Of a stretch of DNA of 64,000 bases, positions 1-7,354 are shown in pieces (position 1 is the first letter of the stretch; the number at the start of each line of letters is the position of its first letter). The DNA is from Aminithiophilus ramosus (GTDB lineage Bacteria; Synergistota; Synergistia; Synergistales; Aminithiophilaceae), in NCBI RefSeq assembly GCF_018069705.1, contig NZ_CP072943.1:434001-498000 (forward strand). The letters run 5' to 3'. The position numbers and the translations under genes are program-made. The notes under the pieces are model-generated. The model saw only the letters and a program-made list of their open reading frames with translations. It ran no database searches and had not been told where the DNA came from.

Positions 1-1
1 C

Positions 2-793
2 ACCCTGGCCGAGGCGATGAAACTCGTCTTCGCCGATCGGGGCAAGTACATGGCCGACACGGCCTTCGTCAACGTCCCCCTCAGGGGCCTGACCAGCAAG
101 GAGTACGCCGCCAAGCTGGCCGGCAAGATCAAAAGCGATGCCGTCATGGTCGACGTCGAGGCCGATTATCCCTGGACCTACGACAACCAGAAGGCCATGG
201 CCTATGTGGGCGGCACCGATGACCAGCACATTTCGACGAGCCACTTCTCCGTCGTCGACGCCAAGGGCAACATCGTCGCCTCGACGAACACCGTCAACTA
301 TTTCTTCGGCTCCGGCGTCGTCGTCCCCGAGTACGGCTTCGTTCTCAACAACCAGATGGACGACTTCTCCTCCGACCCCCAGAGCGTCAATGCCCCCGAG
401 CCGGGCAAACGTCCCCTTTCGTCCATGTCGCCTTCCGTCGTCCTCGATCCCCAGGGCCGTCCCTTCATGACCATCGGCGCCGCCGGGGCCTGGAGGATCA
501 TCACCGCCGTGAGCCAGATCATCATGAACGTCGTCGATTTCGGCATGACCATGGATGAGGCCATCGAGCAGCCCCGGATCTTCACCTACGCCTCGGGCGG
601 CAAGCGCGGTCCTCTGCGCATGGAGGACGCCATCGATCCCGATGTGGCGGCCCTTCTCGAGTGGCGCGGCCACAACGTCGAAGTCCAGCCCCGCGGCGGC
701 TATTACGGAACAGCTCAGGGCATCCTCTTCGTCGACGGCGTCATGCACGGCGGGGCCGACAGCCGCCGTCTCGGCGTTCCCGTAGGCTACTAG
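2..793 (+). CDS. ggt: gamma-glutamyltransferase, C-terminal part (5' end outside window)
   Basis: The last 263 residues of a gamma-glutamyltransferase (glutathione hydrolase family). The reading frame is open from the window edge, starting TLAEAMKLVFADR, the end of the large subunit. The autoprocessing junction is visible: the nucleophile Thr of the TSHFSVVD motif (codon 236-238) begins the small subunit, followed by the FGSGVVVP and LNNQMDDF substrate-loop motifs, the SSMSP oxyanion motif and a GAAGAW glycine loop. The family usually has TTH at the nucleophile; here it is TSH. The enzyme is normally periplasmic or secreted and transfers or hydrolyses gamma-glutamyl groups. It lies just upstream of poly-gamma-glutamate synthesis genes, so a CapD-like role in polymer release or anchoring is possible but inferred only. 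Confidence 0.93.
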   Translation, partial: TLAEAMKLVFADRGKYMADTAFVNVPLRGLTSKEYAAKLAGKIKSDAVMVDVEADYPWTYDNQKAMAYVGGTDDQHISTSHFSVVDAKGNIVASTNTVNYFFGSGVVVPEYGFVLNNQMDDFSSDPQSVNAPEPGKRPLSSMSPSVVLDPQGRPFMTIGAAGAWRIITAVSQIIMNVVDFGMTMDEAIEQPRIFTYASGGKRGPLRMEDAIDPDVAALLEWRGHNVEVQPRGGYYGTAQGILFVDGVMHGGADSRRLGVPVGY

Positions 794-863
794 GCGAGGG
801 CGGGGGAGGGGCGACAGGCTCTTTCTCCCCTTCTGGATCGACGATCTCCGATGGAGTAGTCTA

Positions 864-889
864 AGGGGGCGGCCCTCGGGTCGCCCCCC
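864..889 (+). terminator. hairpin after ggt
   Basis: A GC-rich hairpin: GGGGGCG at 865-871 pairs with CGCCCCC at 882-888. There is no clear U-tract. It lies 70 bases after the ggt stop codon and 29 bases before pgsB, so it may end ggt transcription or reduce read-through into the pgs genes. Confidence 0.5.
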
Positions 890-917
890 TTCGTGGGGAA
901 AAGAGGAGGGAACGGGA

Positions 918-1898
918 CTGATTCGACCTGTCTATTCCGTCATCGTCACGGGCACGCGGGGCAAGAGCAGCGTCGTCCGCCTTCTGGCGGCCGCCTTTCT
1001 CTCTCTGGGGATCTCCTGCCGGGCCCGTTTCACCGGCGTCGTGCCCACGGAGATCTCCCCCGAGGGGACGCGCACCCTCCTCCGCTCCCAGGGCGGCCAC
1101 ATCGAGGAGCTCCGCTGGTGGCTCCGCCAGCTGCCGCCGACGGAGGCCGTCGTCGTCGAAAACAGCGCCGTATCGCCCGACCTGCAGATCCTGGCCTCGC
1201 GCTGGCTCCGGCCCCGCCTTCTGATCGTCACCAATGTCCGGGCCGATCACGAGGAGGTCTGGGGGCCCGGCAGAGAGGGAGCCCGCCGTGCCCTCCTGGC
1301 GGGCATCTCCCCCTCCGTTCCCGTCCTTCTCGGCGAGGAGGCTTCCGGTGACGCGCCCCTCCGTTCCGCCCTCGAGGCCCGTGCCTCTTCCGTCCACACC
1401 CTTCCGCCGGGCGAAGGGGGCTACGAGGCGGGCAACCGTCGCCTGGCCCTGGCGGCCCTGGCCTTTTTCGGCCTCGACCCCTCCGGCGTCGATTTCGACT
1501 CCCATCTCGCCGACGATCGGGGCCGCTTCCGCCTCGTCCGGGTCGGATCGGGCCTGCTCGCCTGTGCCTTTGCGGCCAACGAGCCGGAGAGCACCGAATT
1601 CCTCTGGCGCCGGACGGGGTGGTCGGCCGAGGAGACGACCCTTCTTTACAACCATCGCCGGGACAGGCCGGGCCGCCTTCGGGCCTTCCGCCCCTGGATC
1701 GCCTCCAGGGCCTGGAGAGAGCGCCTCCTCTGCGGCGACCACCCCTGGCGATTCCACGGCATGGCCTGGACGCCCCTATCCTCCTTCGAGGAACTGAAGG
1801 ACCTCGCCGCGTCGCGAAGGCGCCTTTTCGGCTGCGGCAACGCCTCCGGTCTGCCTCTGGAGGCCCTCGACGCCTGCGAGGAGGTCCCCCTGCGATGA
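918..1898 (+). CDS. pgsB: poly-gamma-glutamate synthase PgsB/CapB
   Basis: Mur-ligase-like amide ligase that polymerises glutamate with ATP at the membrane. The protein (326 aa) opens with a P-loop VTGTRGKSS at residues 10-18, contains VENSAVSPDLQ and NVRADHEEVWG (compare NVLEDHMDVMG in Bacillus PgsB), FAANEPEST, and ends with LFGCGNASG, like the GVGNIHG of PgsB. The P-loop is essential and its frame begins only at 918: between the upstream region and residue 10 there is no ATG, GTG or TTG in frame. A CTG at 918 follows AGGAGGG (904-910) at 7 bases, so a rare CTG start is the best choice. The gene overlaps pgsC by ATGA. No long N-terminal membrane anchor is present, unlike Bacillus PgsB. Confidence 0.88.
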   Translation: MIRPVYSVIVTGTRGKSSVVRLLAAAFLSLGISCRARFTGVVPTEISPEGTRTLLRSQGGHIEELRWWLRQLPPTEAVVVENSAVSPDLQILASRWLRPRLLIVTNVRADHEEVWGPGREGARRALLAGISPSVPVLLGEEASGDAPLRSALEARASSVHTLPPGEGGYEAGNRRLALAALAFFGLDPSGVDFDSHLADDRGRFRLVRVGSGLLACAFAANEPESTEFLWRRTGWSAEETTLLYNHRRDRPGRLRAFRPWIASRAWRERLLCGDHPWRFHGMAWTPLSSFEELKDLAASRRRLFGCGNASGLPLEALDACEEVPLR

Positions 1899-2317
1899 CG
1901 TCCTCTCTTCTCGTCGCCCTTTCCGTCGCCCTCGGCATGGCCTTCTACGGCAGGACGGGCCTTTCCGGAGGGGGCATCCTCTCTCCGGGGCTGTTGGCCC
2001 TCCAGGGCGCTTCCTCCCGTCCTCTGATCGCCACAGTGGCCGCCGCCCTTCTCCTTCTGCCCCTCATCGAGGGGGCCGTCCGCCTTCTGGGGCTCTACGG
2101 ACGGCAGCGCCTGGCCTTCGCCCTCCTGGCCGCCCTTGCCCTGCGAGGGTTTCTCCCCTTCCTCCTGCCTCCGGGAAGCGGCGTTCCGGTCTGGGTGGGA
2201 TGGGTCGTCCCCGGTCTCGTCGCCGCCGATATGGAACGCCAGGGCATCGTTCCCACCGTGGCCGCCCTGATCCTTCTCACGGCCTCGACCCTTCTGCTGG
2301 GAGGCCTCCTGCCGTGA
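1895..2317 (+). CDS. pgsC: poly-gamma-glutamate biosynthesis membrane protein PgsC/CapC
   Basis: A 140-residue, almost wholly hydrophobic protein with four or five membrane segments. The motif GGGILSPGLLAL near residue 25 and VGWVVPGLVAADMERQG near residue 105 match the conserved GYxSPGLxAL and VPGLIAxxxxRQG motifs of PgsC/CapC. PgsC forms the membrane synthase with PgsB. ATG overlaps the pgsB stop (ATGA) and its own stop overlaps the GTG start of the next gene, so translation is probably coupled. Confidence 0.88.
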   Translation: MTSSLLVALSVALGMAFYGRTGLSGGGILSPGLLALQGASSRPLIATVAAALLLLPLIEGAVRLLGLYGRQRLAFALLAALALRGFLPFLLPPGSGVPVWVGWVVPGLVAADMERQGIVPTVAALILLTASTLLLGGLLP

Positions 2318-3375
2318 GGGGCCGTGCCCTTGCCGACGGTCTCGTCCAGCTCCTCTTCGGTCCTCCGGCGCCGCTCAAGAGGCGCAACGTCGCCCTCCTC
2401 CTGCTGTGTGCGGCCCTGGCGGCTCTCCTCTGCCTCGCCCCGTCGGGCCCTCTCTCCAATGAGGAAGAAAGGGCCTGGGAGAGAGTCCGGGCGGCCCAGG
2501 ACCACCTGGCCTCCTGCCGGGCTGCGAGGGGGATGGGGCCCTCGGCCGAGGATCCCTTCTCGACGGGGCTCATCGGCGTCGAGTGGAGTCCTCTGACGAC
2601 GACGCTGGGCTCGCTGCCGTCGAAGCAGGCCTCGACGAACCCCGTCTGGGCCGTCCTCTTCCTGCGCTGGTTCGACCGGTTGGGCCTGAAATCGGGAGAC
2701 CGCGTCGCCTTCCTTTCGTCGGCCTCCTTCCCGGGGCTGCTCCTTTCGGGGTTGGCCGCCGCCGAGGAGCGCGGTCTCGACGTCCTCCTCATCGCCTCCC
2801 TGGGCGCCTCGACGTGGGGGGCCAACGAGGTCTCCTTCCCCCTGCCCGTCATCCTGAGCGAGCTGCGCCTCGGCGGGTATCTGTCGACGAAGGCGGCCTT
2901 CTACTCACTGGGAGGCGATGACGAGAGGGGCGGCGGCTTTTCCGACGAGGGGGCGGCGATCCTGAAAGAGAGCGCCGAGGCCGAGGGCGTCCCTCTCGTC
3001 TTCGGCCTCGGCTCCGTCGTCGAGGCCAAGAAAGAGGCCCTCCGGGCCTTCTCCCCCCGCCTCGTCGTCCAGATCGGCGGCGGACGGGCCAATCTCGGCG
3101 ACGACGAGGTCGTCCTCTCCCTGCCGCCGGGCCTTCTCGATGCCTCTTTCGCCGACAGAGGCGGCAATGGACTGATCGCGTCGGCCCTGCAGGAGGGATG
3201 GCCCGTCCTCCACCTGCTCAACCTGGCCGAAGTGGCCCGCCGCGAGGGGATCCCCTTCGACGGACGGCCCGTCCGCCGCGGTCCCGCCCCCTTCCGTCGT
3301 CTCCGGGCCCTGGCCGGAGGGGGCCTTTTCCTTCTCCTTCTGGTCCGCTACCGCCGCTGGGAGCTGAGCGACTGA
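2314..3375 (+). CDS. pgsW: poly-gamma-glutamate system protein PgsW
   Basis: A 353-residue protein with a membrane segment near residues 25-45 and another near the C-terminus (GGGLFLLLLVRYRR). The central region GVEWSPLTTTLGSLPSKQASTNP and SLGASTWGANEVSFP matches the PgsW family, which accompanies pgsB and pgsC in many poly-gamma-glutamate clusters; its biochemical role is not established. The start is GTG at 2314 overlapping the pgsC stop. The stop overlaps the next ATG (TGATG at 3373-3377). Longer in-frame extensions upstream would run inside pgsC and are not supported. Confidence 0.85.
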   Translation: MRGRALADGLVQLLFGPPAPLKRRNVALLLLCAALAALLCLAPSGPLSNEEERAWERVRAAQDHLASCRAARGMGPSAEDPFSTGLIGVEWSPLTTTLGSLPSKQASTNPVWAVLFLRWFDRLGLKSGDRVAFLSSASFPGLLLSGLAAAEERGLDVLLIASLGASTWGANEVSFPLPVILSELRLGGYLSTKAAFYSLGGDDERGGGFSDEGAAILKESAEAEGVPLVFGLGSVVEAKKEALRAFSPRLVVQIGGGRANLGDDEVVLSLPPGLLDASFADRGGNGLIASALQEGWPVLHLLNLAEVARREGIPFDGRPVRRGPAPFRRLRALAGGGLFLLLLVRYRRWELSD

Positions 3376-4730
3376 TGGGCCCCGTCGAAAAGAGAGGTCT
3401 TTCTCCCGGCCCCCTGGGGCTGGCCCTGCTTTTCCTCTGGATCCTCTCTCAGAACAGCGAGAGACCCGTCTTCGGCGTCTTCCGCTTCATCGATCTGGCC
3501 GTCGAAAGGAGCGACAGCGGCTACCTTCTGGCGGCCATGGCCCTTCTCGTCGCCGTCAACGCCGTCAAGGCCCTCTTCCTCTATGAGGGGTGGCTCCTGG
3601 TGGGCAGTTCCGTCGCCTCCCTTTTCGGCTGTCCCCGCCTCGAGCGCGTCGTCCCCCTCGTGGCCGTGCCCCTCTGCTATCAGATCGTGACCTGGCTCGA
3701 CCTTCCCAGCATCCCCCATTTCGGCATGCCCGCCGTCCTGGGCCTTTCCGGCGTCGTCCTCATCCAGTATCTGACGCGCGACGTCTCCCGCTGGGGAAGG
3801 CAGGCCCTCGTCCTGGGAATCCTCCTCCTCTCCCTCCAGTGGCTCGACGTCATTCCCCTCTTCACGGCCTACGGCTTCGGCTGGGGCGAGCTCTCCATGG
3901 CCGTCAAGACGACGGCCTCCCTCATGGAGACGGAGTCGATCCTCAACATGGCCGGCCTCGTCTCCTTCCTGGGGCTCTTCGCGGCGGCCCTCGTCACGAC
4001 GGAACTCTTCATCAGCTACGAGAAGCAGCTGGCCCAGCTCAGACGGCTGCGCCGTCAGGAGAGGGAGCTCTCGGAGTTGAGAGAGAGGCAGCTCGCCGGA
4101 CGGGTCACGGGAGAAATCCAGCGCCTCGTCCACGACCTCAAGCGCCCTCTGACGACGGTGACGGGACTGGCCGACGTCCTGGCGGCCACACTTCCCCGGG
4201 AAGGATCGCGCCGCCACGCGGCCATGATCCTCGACGCGGCGGCGACGATGGACCAGATGATTTCCGAGATTCTCAGCCCTCAGGCCCGTCGTCCCGTCCC
4301 GGCGGGGACCCTCGTCGACTACGCCGTCAGCCAGCTCCGCCCCCTTCCCTGGGGAGAATCGATCGCCGTCGACGTCGATGAGAGGGCCTGCGGCCTGATC
4401 GTCTTCGTCAACGTCGTCCGCCTCTCCCGAGCCCTCGTGAATCTCCTCGACAACGGCCATCGGGCCGCGGGAGAGCCGGCCGCCCTCCTCCTCTCGGCCT
4501 TTCGCCGGGGAGGGGAGCTGGTCCTGGCCGTCGATGACGACGGGCCGGGCATGGAGCACCTTCCCCGCCCTCACCGTTCGGGCTGGGGCTCGACGGGGCT
4601 CGGTCTCCCCTTCGTCGAAGAGGTCGTCCGCGAACACGGAGGCCGCCTCGAGTACGGCAGAAGCCGTCGCCTTCGGGGAGCCTCCGTCACGATCTCCCTG
4701 CCCCTTCAGAAAGGAGAAAAGATCCCATGA
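3375..4730 (+). CDS. membrane sensor histidine kinase linked to pgs operon
   Basis: A 451-residue sensor kinase. The first ~210 residues carry about six or seven membrane segments with no recognisable periplasmic domain; a charged coiled-coil helix (residues ~215-250, rich in R, E and Q) joins them to the kinase core. The phosphoacceptor is H253 in VHDLKRPLTT, followed by the N box (VNLLDNGHRAAG), the G1 box (DDDGPGM) and the G2 box (STGLGLPFVEE). It overlaps pgsW and the response regulator, so the whole pair is co-transcribed with polymer synthesis genes. An integral-membrane input suggests sensing of envelope or membrane-solute state; the signal is unknown. Confidence 0.9.
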   Translation: MGPVEKRGLSPGPLGLALLFLWILSQNSERPVFGVFRFIDLAVERSDSGYLLAAMALLVAVNAVKALFLYEGWLLVGSSVASLFGCPRLERVVPLVAVPLCYQIVTWLDLPSIPHFGMPAVLGLSGVVLIQYLTRDVSRWGRQALVLGILLLSLQWLDVIPLFTAYGFGWGELSMAVKTTASLMETESILNMAGLVSFLGLFAAALVTTELFISYEKQLAQLRRLRRQERELSELRERQLAGRVTGEIQRLVHDLKRPLTTVTGLADVLAATLPREGSRRHAAMILDAAATMDQMISEILSPQARRPVPAGTLVDYAVSQLRPLPWGESIAVDVDERACGLIVFVNVVRLSRALVNLLDNGHRAAGEPAALLLSAFRRGGELVLAVDDDGPGMEHLPRPHRSGWGSTGLGLPFVEEVVREHGGRLEYGRSRRLRGASVTISLPLQKGEKIP

Positions 4731-5350
4731 GCCTTCGTCTCGGCGCCCTCGACGACGATCTGTCCATCCTCTACACCCTGGAGGCCATGGCCCTTTCCCT
4801 GAGCTGGGAGATGAAAGTCACCGCCGACCCCCTGACGGCTCTCGACTGGGTCCGCTCCGACGAGGTCGACATCCTGCTCGTCGACTACCACATGCCCCTC
4901 ATGAGCGGCATCGAGGCGATCCGGCGGGCCCGGGAGCTCTCCTCCTCCGTCGTCCTGCTGGCCCTTACCGTCGAGGAATCGCCCGAGGTGGCCCGCGATC
5001 TCTCCCTGGCGGGAGCCGACGATTTCGTCAGCAAGCCCCTCCGTCTGGCCGATTTTTCCTCCCGCATCCGCCTTCACGGCGAGCTGGTCCGCTACCGCCG
5101 CGAGAGCCGCCGCGATCTGCCCAGGAAGGGCATCGCCGAGGAGACGTCGCGGCGCGTCCTGGACCTCCTGAGGGGCGAGGGCCTCTCCCTCGACGTCCGG
5201 GCCGTCGCCGCCTCTTTGGGGCTGGCCTATCCCACGGCGCACCGCTACCTGGAGTTTCTCGTCGAAAAGGGGCAGGTCCGGCGCGTGCAGGAAGATCCCG
5301 AGGGAAAGCCCGGCCGTCCCCGATCGCTCTATCGCTTCGTGGGCAGCTGA
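4727..5350 (+). CDS. response regulator, REC plus winged-helix (CitB/DpiA-like)
   Basis: A 207-residue two-component regulator. The receiver domain (1-120) has the acidic pair at residues 9-11, the phosphoacceptor D53 in LLVDYHMP, and the conserved lysine in VSKPLR near residue 105. The C-terminal region (about 130-205) is a helix-turn-helix/winged helix (LDVRAVAASLGLAYPTAHRYLEFL) of the kind seen in CitB/DpiA regulators. It overlaps the kinase by ATGA and is the last gene of the pgs transcription unit, so autoregulation of polymer synthesis is a reasonable inference. Confidence 0.9.
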   Translation: MSLRLGALDDDLSILYTLEAMALSLSWEMKVTADPLTALDWVRSDEVDILLVDYHMPLMSGIEAIRRARELSSSVVLLALTVEESPEVARDLSLAGADDFVSKPLRLADFSSRIRLHGELVRYRRESRRDLPRKGIAEETSRRVLDLLRGEGLSLDVRAVAASLGLAYPTAHRYLEFLVEKGQVRRVQEDPEGKPGRPRSLYRFVGS

Positions 5351-5354
5351 AAAA

Positions 5355-5377
5355 GGGGAGGGTTTTTTCTCCTCCCC
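5355..5377 (+). terminator. terminator hairpin after pgs-TCS operon
   Basis: GGGGAGG (5355-5361) pairs with CCTCCCC (5371-5377) around a T-rich loop, five bases after the response regulator stop codon. No U-tract follows on the plus strand. Confidence 0.55.
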
Positions 5378-5463
5378 CGGCTTCCCGTCGAGGTCCTGTC
5401 GGGCCCTATCCAGGCGCCTGGTCCCTTTTTCCTTCATGAGTCGATCTCTATGGGCCGTCTCCC

Positions 5464-5755
5464 GTGCCCGTTTCCCTGTCCTCCTGAGAGGTGACCCTGC
5501 CCTTGTCCGGCGACGCCCTTGAGAGAAGCCCCTGCGCTCCCTCTTCCCGGCAGCGTCGGTCTGATCCGAAAGACCTGACGGCGGCTCAGACCGAGCCGAT
5601 CGGCCACCTCCTGAACCGTCAGGTCGCCCCAGCCTCTTCCACCAACCCCAAGCGCCTTGCTTCTTTTGTCTTCATGAGTAGGTCTCTCCTGGTCGTCATA
5701 AGTGACATTTTCCCTGTCCTCTTCACGAGTGACAATACCATTGTCCGGCGACAGC
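5464..5755 (-). pseudogene. decayed insertion-sequence remnant with direct repeats
   Basis: No intact gene lies between 5378 and 5830. On the minus strand a short frame from an ATG at 5675 reads MKTKEARRLGLVEEAG and then stops; the next frame continues with DLTVQEVADRLGLSRRQVFRI (5515-5628), a helix-turn-helix typical of the start of ISNCY/IS1202-like transposases. A frameshift therefore separates two parts of one former start region, and nothing downstream is recognisable. Two 54-base direct repeats, 5464-5517 and 5702-5755, match at about 41 positions and share TTCCCTGTCCTC and TTGTCCGGCGAC blocks. They may be element ends. The family assignment is from memory of the motif. Confidence 0.45.
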
Positions 5756-5769
5756 GACAAAGGGGGCTC

Positions 5770-5798
5770 TTGACCGTGAGACGGAGCCTTGGTATACT
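5770..5798 (+). promoter_or_regulatory. sigma-70 promoter of paaK leader
   Basis: TTGACC at 5770-5775, a 17-base spacer and TATACT at 5793-5798. Predicted transcription start is near 5805, about 25 bases before the leader-peptide ATG. Confidence 0.75.
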
Positions 5799-5830
5799 GC
5801 CTTATCGAGTAAGATAGGCGGAGGTCGGCC

Positions 5831-5911
5831 ATGACGCGATCGCTTTTCACCAACGGCTATTATTACGTCTACGGCAGCGCGGGGTCCCCAGGGGATCGAT
5901 CCGGCGCCTAG
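5831..5911 (+). CDS. Tyr-rich leader peptide
   Basis: A 26-codon ORF (ATG at 5831, TAG at 5909-5911) preceded by GGAGG-like GGCGGAGG at 5818-5825. Residues 10-14 read YYYVY, four tyrosine codons among five, and a Phe lies at residue 6. It sits between a good promoter and a strong intrinsic terminator, the arrangement of an attenuator leader peptide whose translation rate reports Tyr-tRNA charging. The segment 5877-5888 just after the Tyr codons could pair with the 5' arm of the terminator (5934-5945), giving a candidate antiterminator with about ten of twelve pairs. Its function is inferred. Confidence 0.55.
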   Translation: MTRSLFTNGYYYVYGSAGSPGDRSGA

Positions 5912-5933
5912 GCGTCCGTGACGGCCTTCCGGG

Positions 5934-5968
5934 GGTTCCCGCTCGAAGATGAGCGGGAACCTTTTTTT
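5934..5968 (+). terminator. intrinsic terminator (attenuator) upstream of paaK
   Basis: GTTCCCGCTC (5935-5944), loop GAAGAT, GAGCGGGAAC (5951-5960), then C and seven T residues (5962-5968). A textbook Rho-independent terminator, placed 20 bases before the paaK start and after the Tyr-rich leader ORF. Confidence 0.85.
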
Positions 5969-5988
5969 GTGCCTTCTGGAGACGACGA

Positions 5989-7287
5989 ATGTCCGATTCG
6001 CGAAAGGGGAAGATTCTCATGAAAGCAACGACCTGCACGGTGGCGACGGGCGCGGGAGAGGCGCTTCGCCTGGAAAGGCTTCAGAGCCTCGTCGGCCGAG
6101 TCTGGGAGCGCGTGGCTCCCTACAGGAGGAAGATGGAGGAGCTCGGAATCTCGCCCGAATCCATCGGGAGCCTCGACGATCTTCGGAAACTGCCCTTCAC
6201 GACCAAGGCCGATCTGCGCGAGAACTATCCCCTGGGGCTGCTGGCCTGCGACCGCAGGAAGGCCGTCCGCGTCCACGCCTCGTCGGGAACGACGGGAAAG
6301 CCCACCGTCGTCGCCTACAGCGAAGGAGACGTCGCCCTCTGGAGCGACATCATGGCCCATCGCCTGGCCGTGGCGGGCCTGACCGACAAAGACGTCTTTC
6401 AGGTCATTCTCGGCTACGGCCTCTTCACGGGGGCCCTGGGGTTCCACTGGGGGGCCGAGCGTCTCGGCGCCATGGTCGTTCCCGCGGGAGGCGGCTTCAC
6501 GGAACGCCAGCTTCTCCTCATGGAGGACCTGGCCACGACGGCCTTCACCAGCACTCCCTCCTACGCCCTTCACCTGGCCGAGGTGATCGGGGCCGCAGGC
6601 ATCCGCGACCGACTCGCGCTGCGGGTGGGCATCTTCGGCGCCGAGGCCTGGACGGAGGAGATGCGCCTCCGCATCGAAGAGGGGCTTTCCATCGTCGCCC
6701 TCGACTCCTACGGTCTCTCGGAGGTCATCGGTCCCGGCGTCGCCATGGAGTGCCCCGAGCGGTCGGGACTTCACTTCGACCCCGATCACTTCCTCGTCGA
6801 GATCGTCGATCCCGACACGGGCGAGCCCCTGCCCGCCGGGAGCGAGGGCGAAGTGGTCATCACGACCCTCACGAAGGAGGCCCTTCCCGTCATCCGCTAC
6901 CGCACCCGCGACCTCTCCCGGCTCCTTCCCGCCGACTGCCCCTGCGGCTGCGGCGAGCCGAGGCTGGCGCGGATCAAGGGACGCTGCGACGACATGCTCA
7001 TCATCCGCGGCGTCAACGTTTTCCCCTCGCAGGTCGAGGTGGCCCTGAGCCGCGTCGAGGGGCTATCCCTTCACTACCAGCTCCACGTTCTGACGGACGG
7101 GGCCATGAAGGAGCTGAAGGTGCTCTGCGAGGCCGAAAGGCCCGTCGGGGACGACGAGGCCTCCCGCATGGCCAAGAGGGCCGTCAGGGCCATTCAGACG
7201 GTGACGACGATCCGGGTCTCCGTCGAGATCCTTCCTCCGGGGACGCTGGAGCGCAACGGAGGCAAGGCCCTTCGCGTCGTCCGCTGA
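5989..7287 (+). CDS. paaK: phenylacetate-CoA ligase family (PaaK-like aryl-CoA ligase)
   Basis: An adenylate-forming ligase of 432 residues, the usual PaaK length, joining phenylacetate or a related aryl/indole acetate to CoA using ATP. The P-loop-like motif HASSGTTGKPT lies at about residues 94-104, YGLSEVIGPGVA at about 240-251, and YRTRDLS followed by a cysteine-rich CPCGCGEP and the C-terminal hinge IKGRCDDMLIIRGVNVFPSQ. ATG 5989 follows GGAG at 7 bases; a second ATG at 6019 would give 422 residues. In amino-acid-fermenting anaerobes such enzymes act with 2-oxoacid oxidoreductases in Phe/Tyr/Trp catabolism, which fits a Tyr-responsive leader. The exact substrate cannot be read from sequence. 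Confidence 0.9.
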   Translation: MSDSRKGKILMKATTCTVATGAGEALRLERLQSLVGRVWERVAPYRRKMEELGISPESIGSLDDLRKLPFTTKADLRENYPLGLLACDRRKAVRVHASSGTTGKPTVVAYSEGDVALWSDIMAHRLAVAGLTDKDVFQVILGYGLFTGALGFHWGAERLGAMVVPAGGGFTERQLLLMEDLATTAFTSTPSYALHLAEVIGAAGIRDRLALRVGIFGAEAWTEEMRLRIEEGLSIVALDSYGLSEVIGPGVAMECPERSGLHFDPDHFLVEIVDPDTGEPLPAGSEGEVVITTLTKEALPVIRYRTRDLSRLLPADCPCGCGEPRLARIKGRCDDMLIIRGVNVFPSQVEVALSRVEGLSLHYQLHVLTDGAMKELKVLCEAERPVGDDEASRMAKRAVRAIQTVTTIRVSVEILPPGTLERNGGKALRVVR

Positions 7288-7302
7288 GGGCGGCGCGTCA
7301 CG

Positions 7303-7341
7303 AGGAGGGGGGAGCTCCCGGTCCGGGCGCTCCCCCCTCCT
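7303..7341. terminator. two-way terminator between paaK and hom
   Basis: A perfect 13-bp stem (7303-7315 with 7329-7341) of AGGAGGGGGGAGC type between two convergent genes. No U-tract on either strand. Confidence 0.7.
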
Positions 7342-7354
7342 GCGTCGCGCCGTC

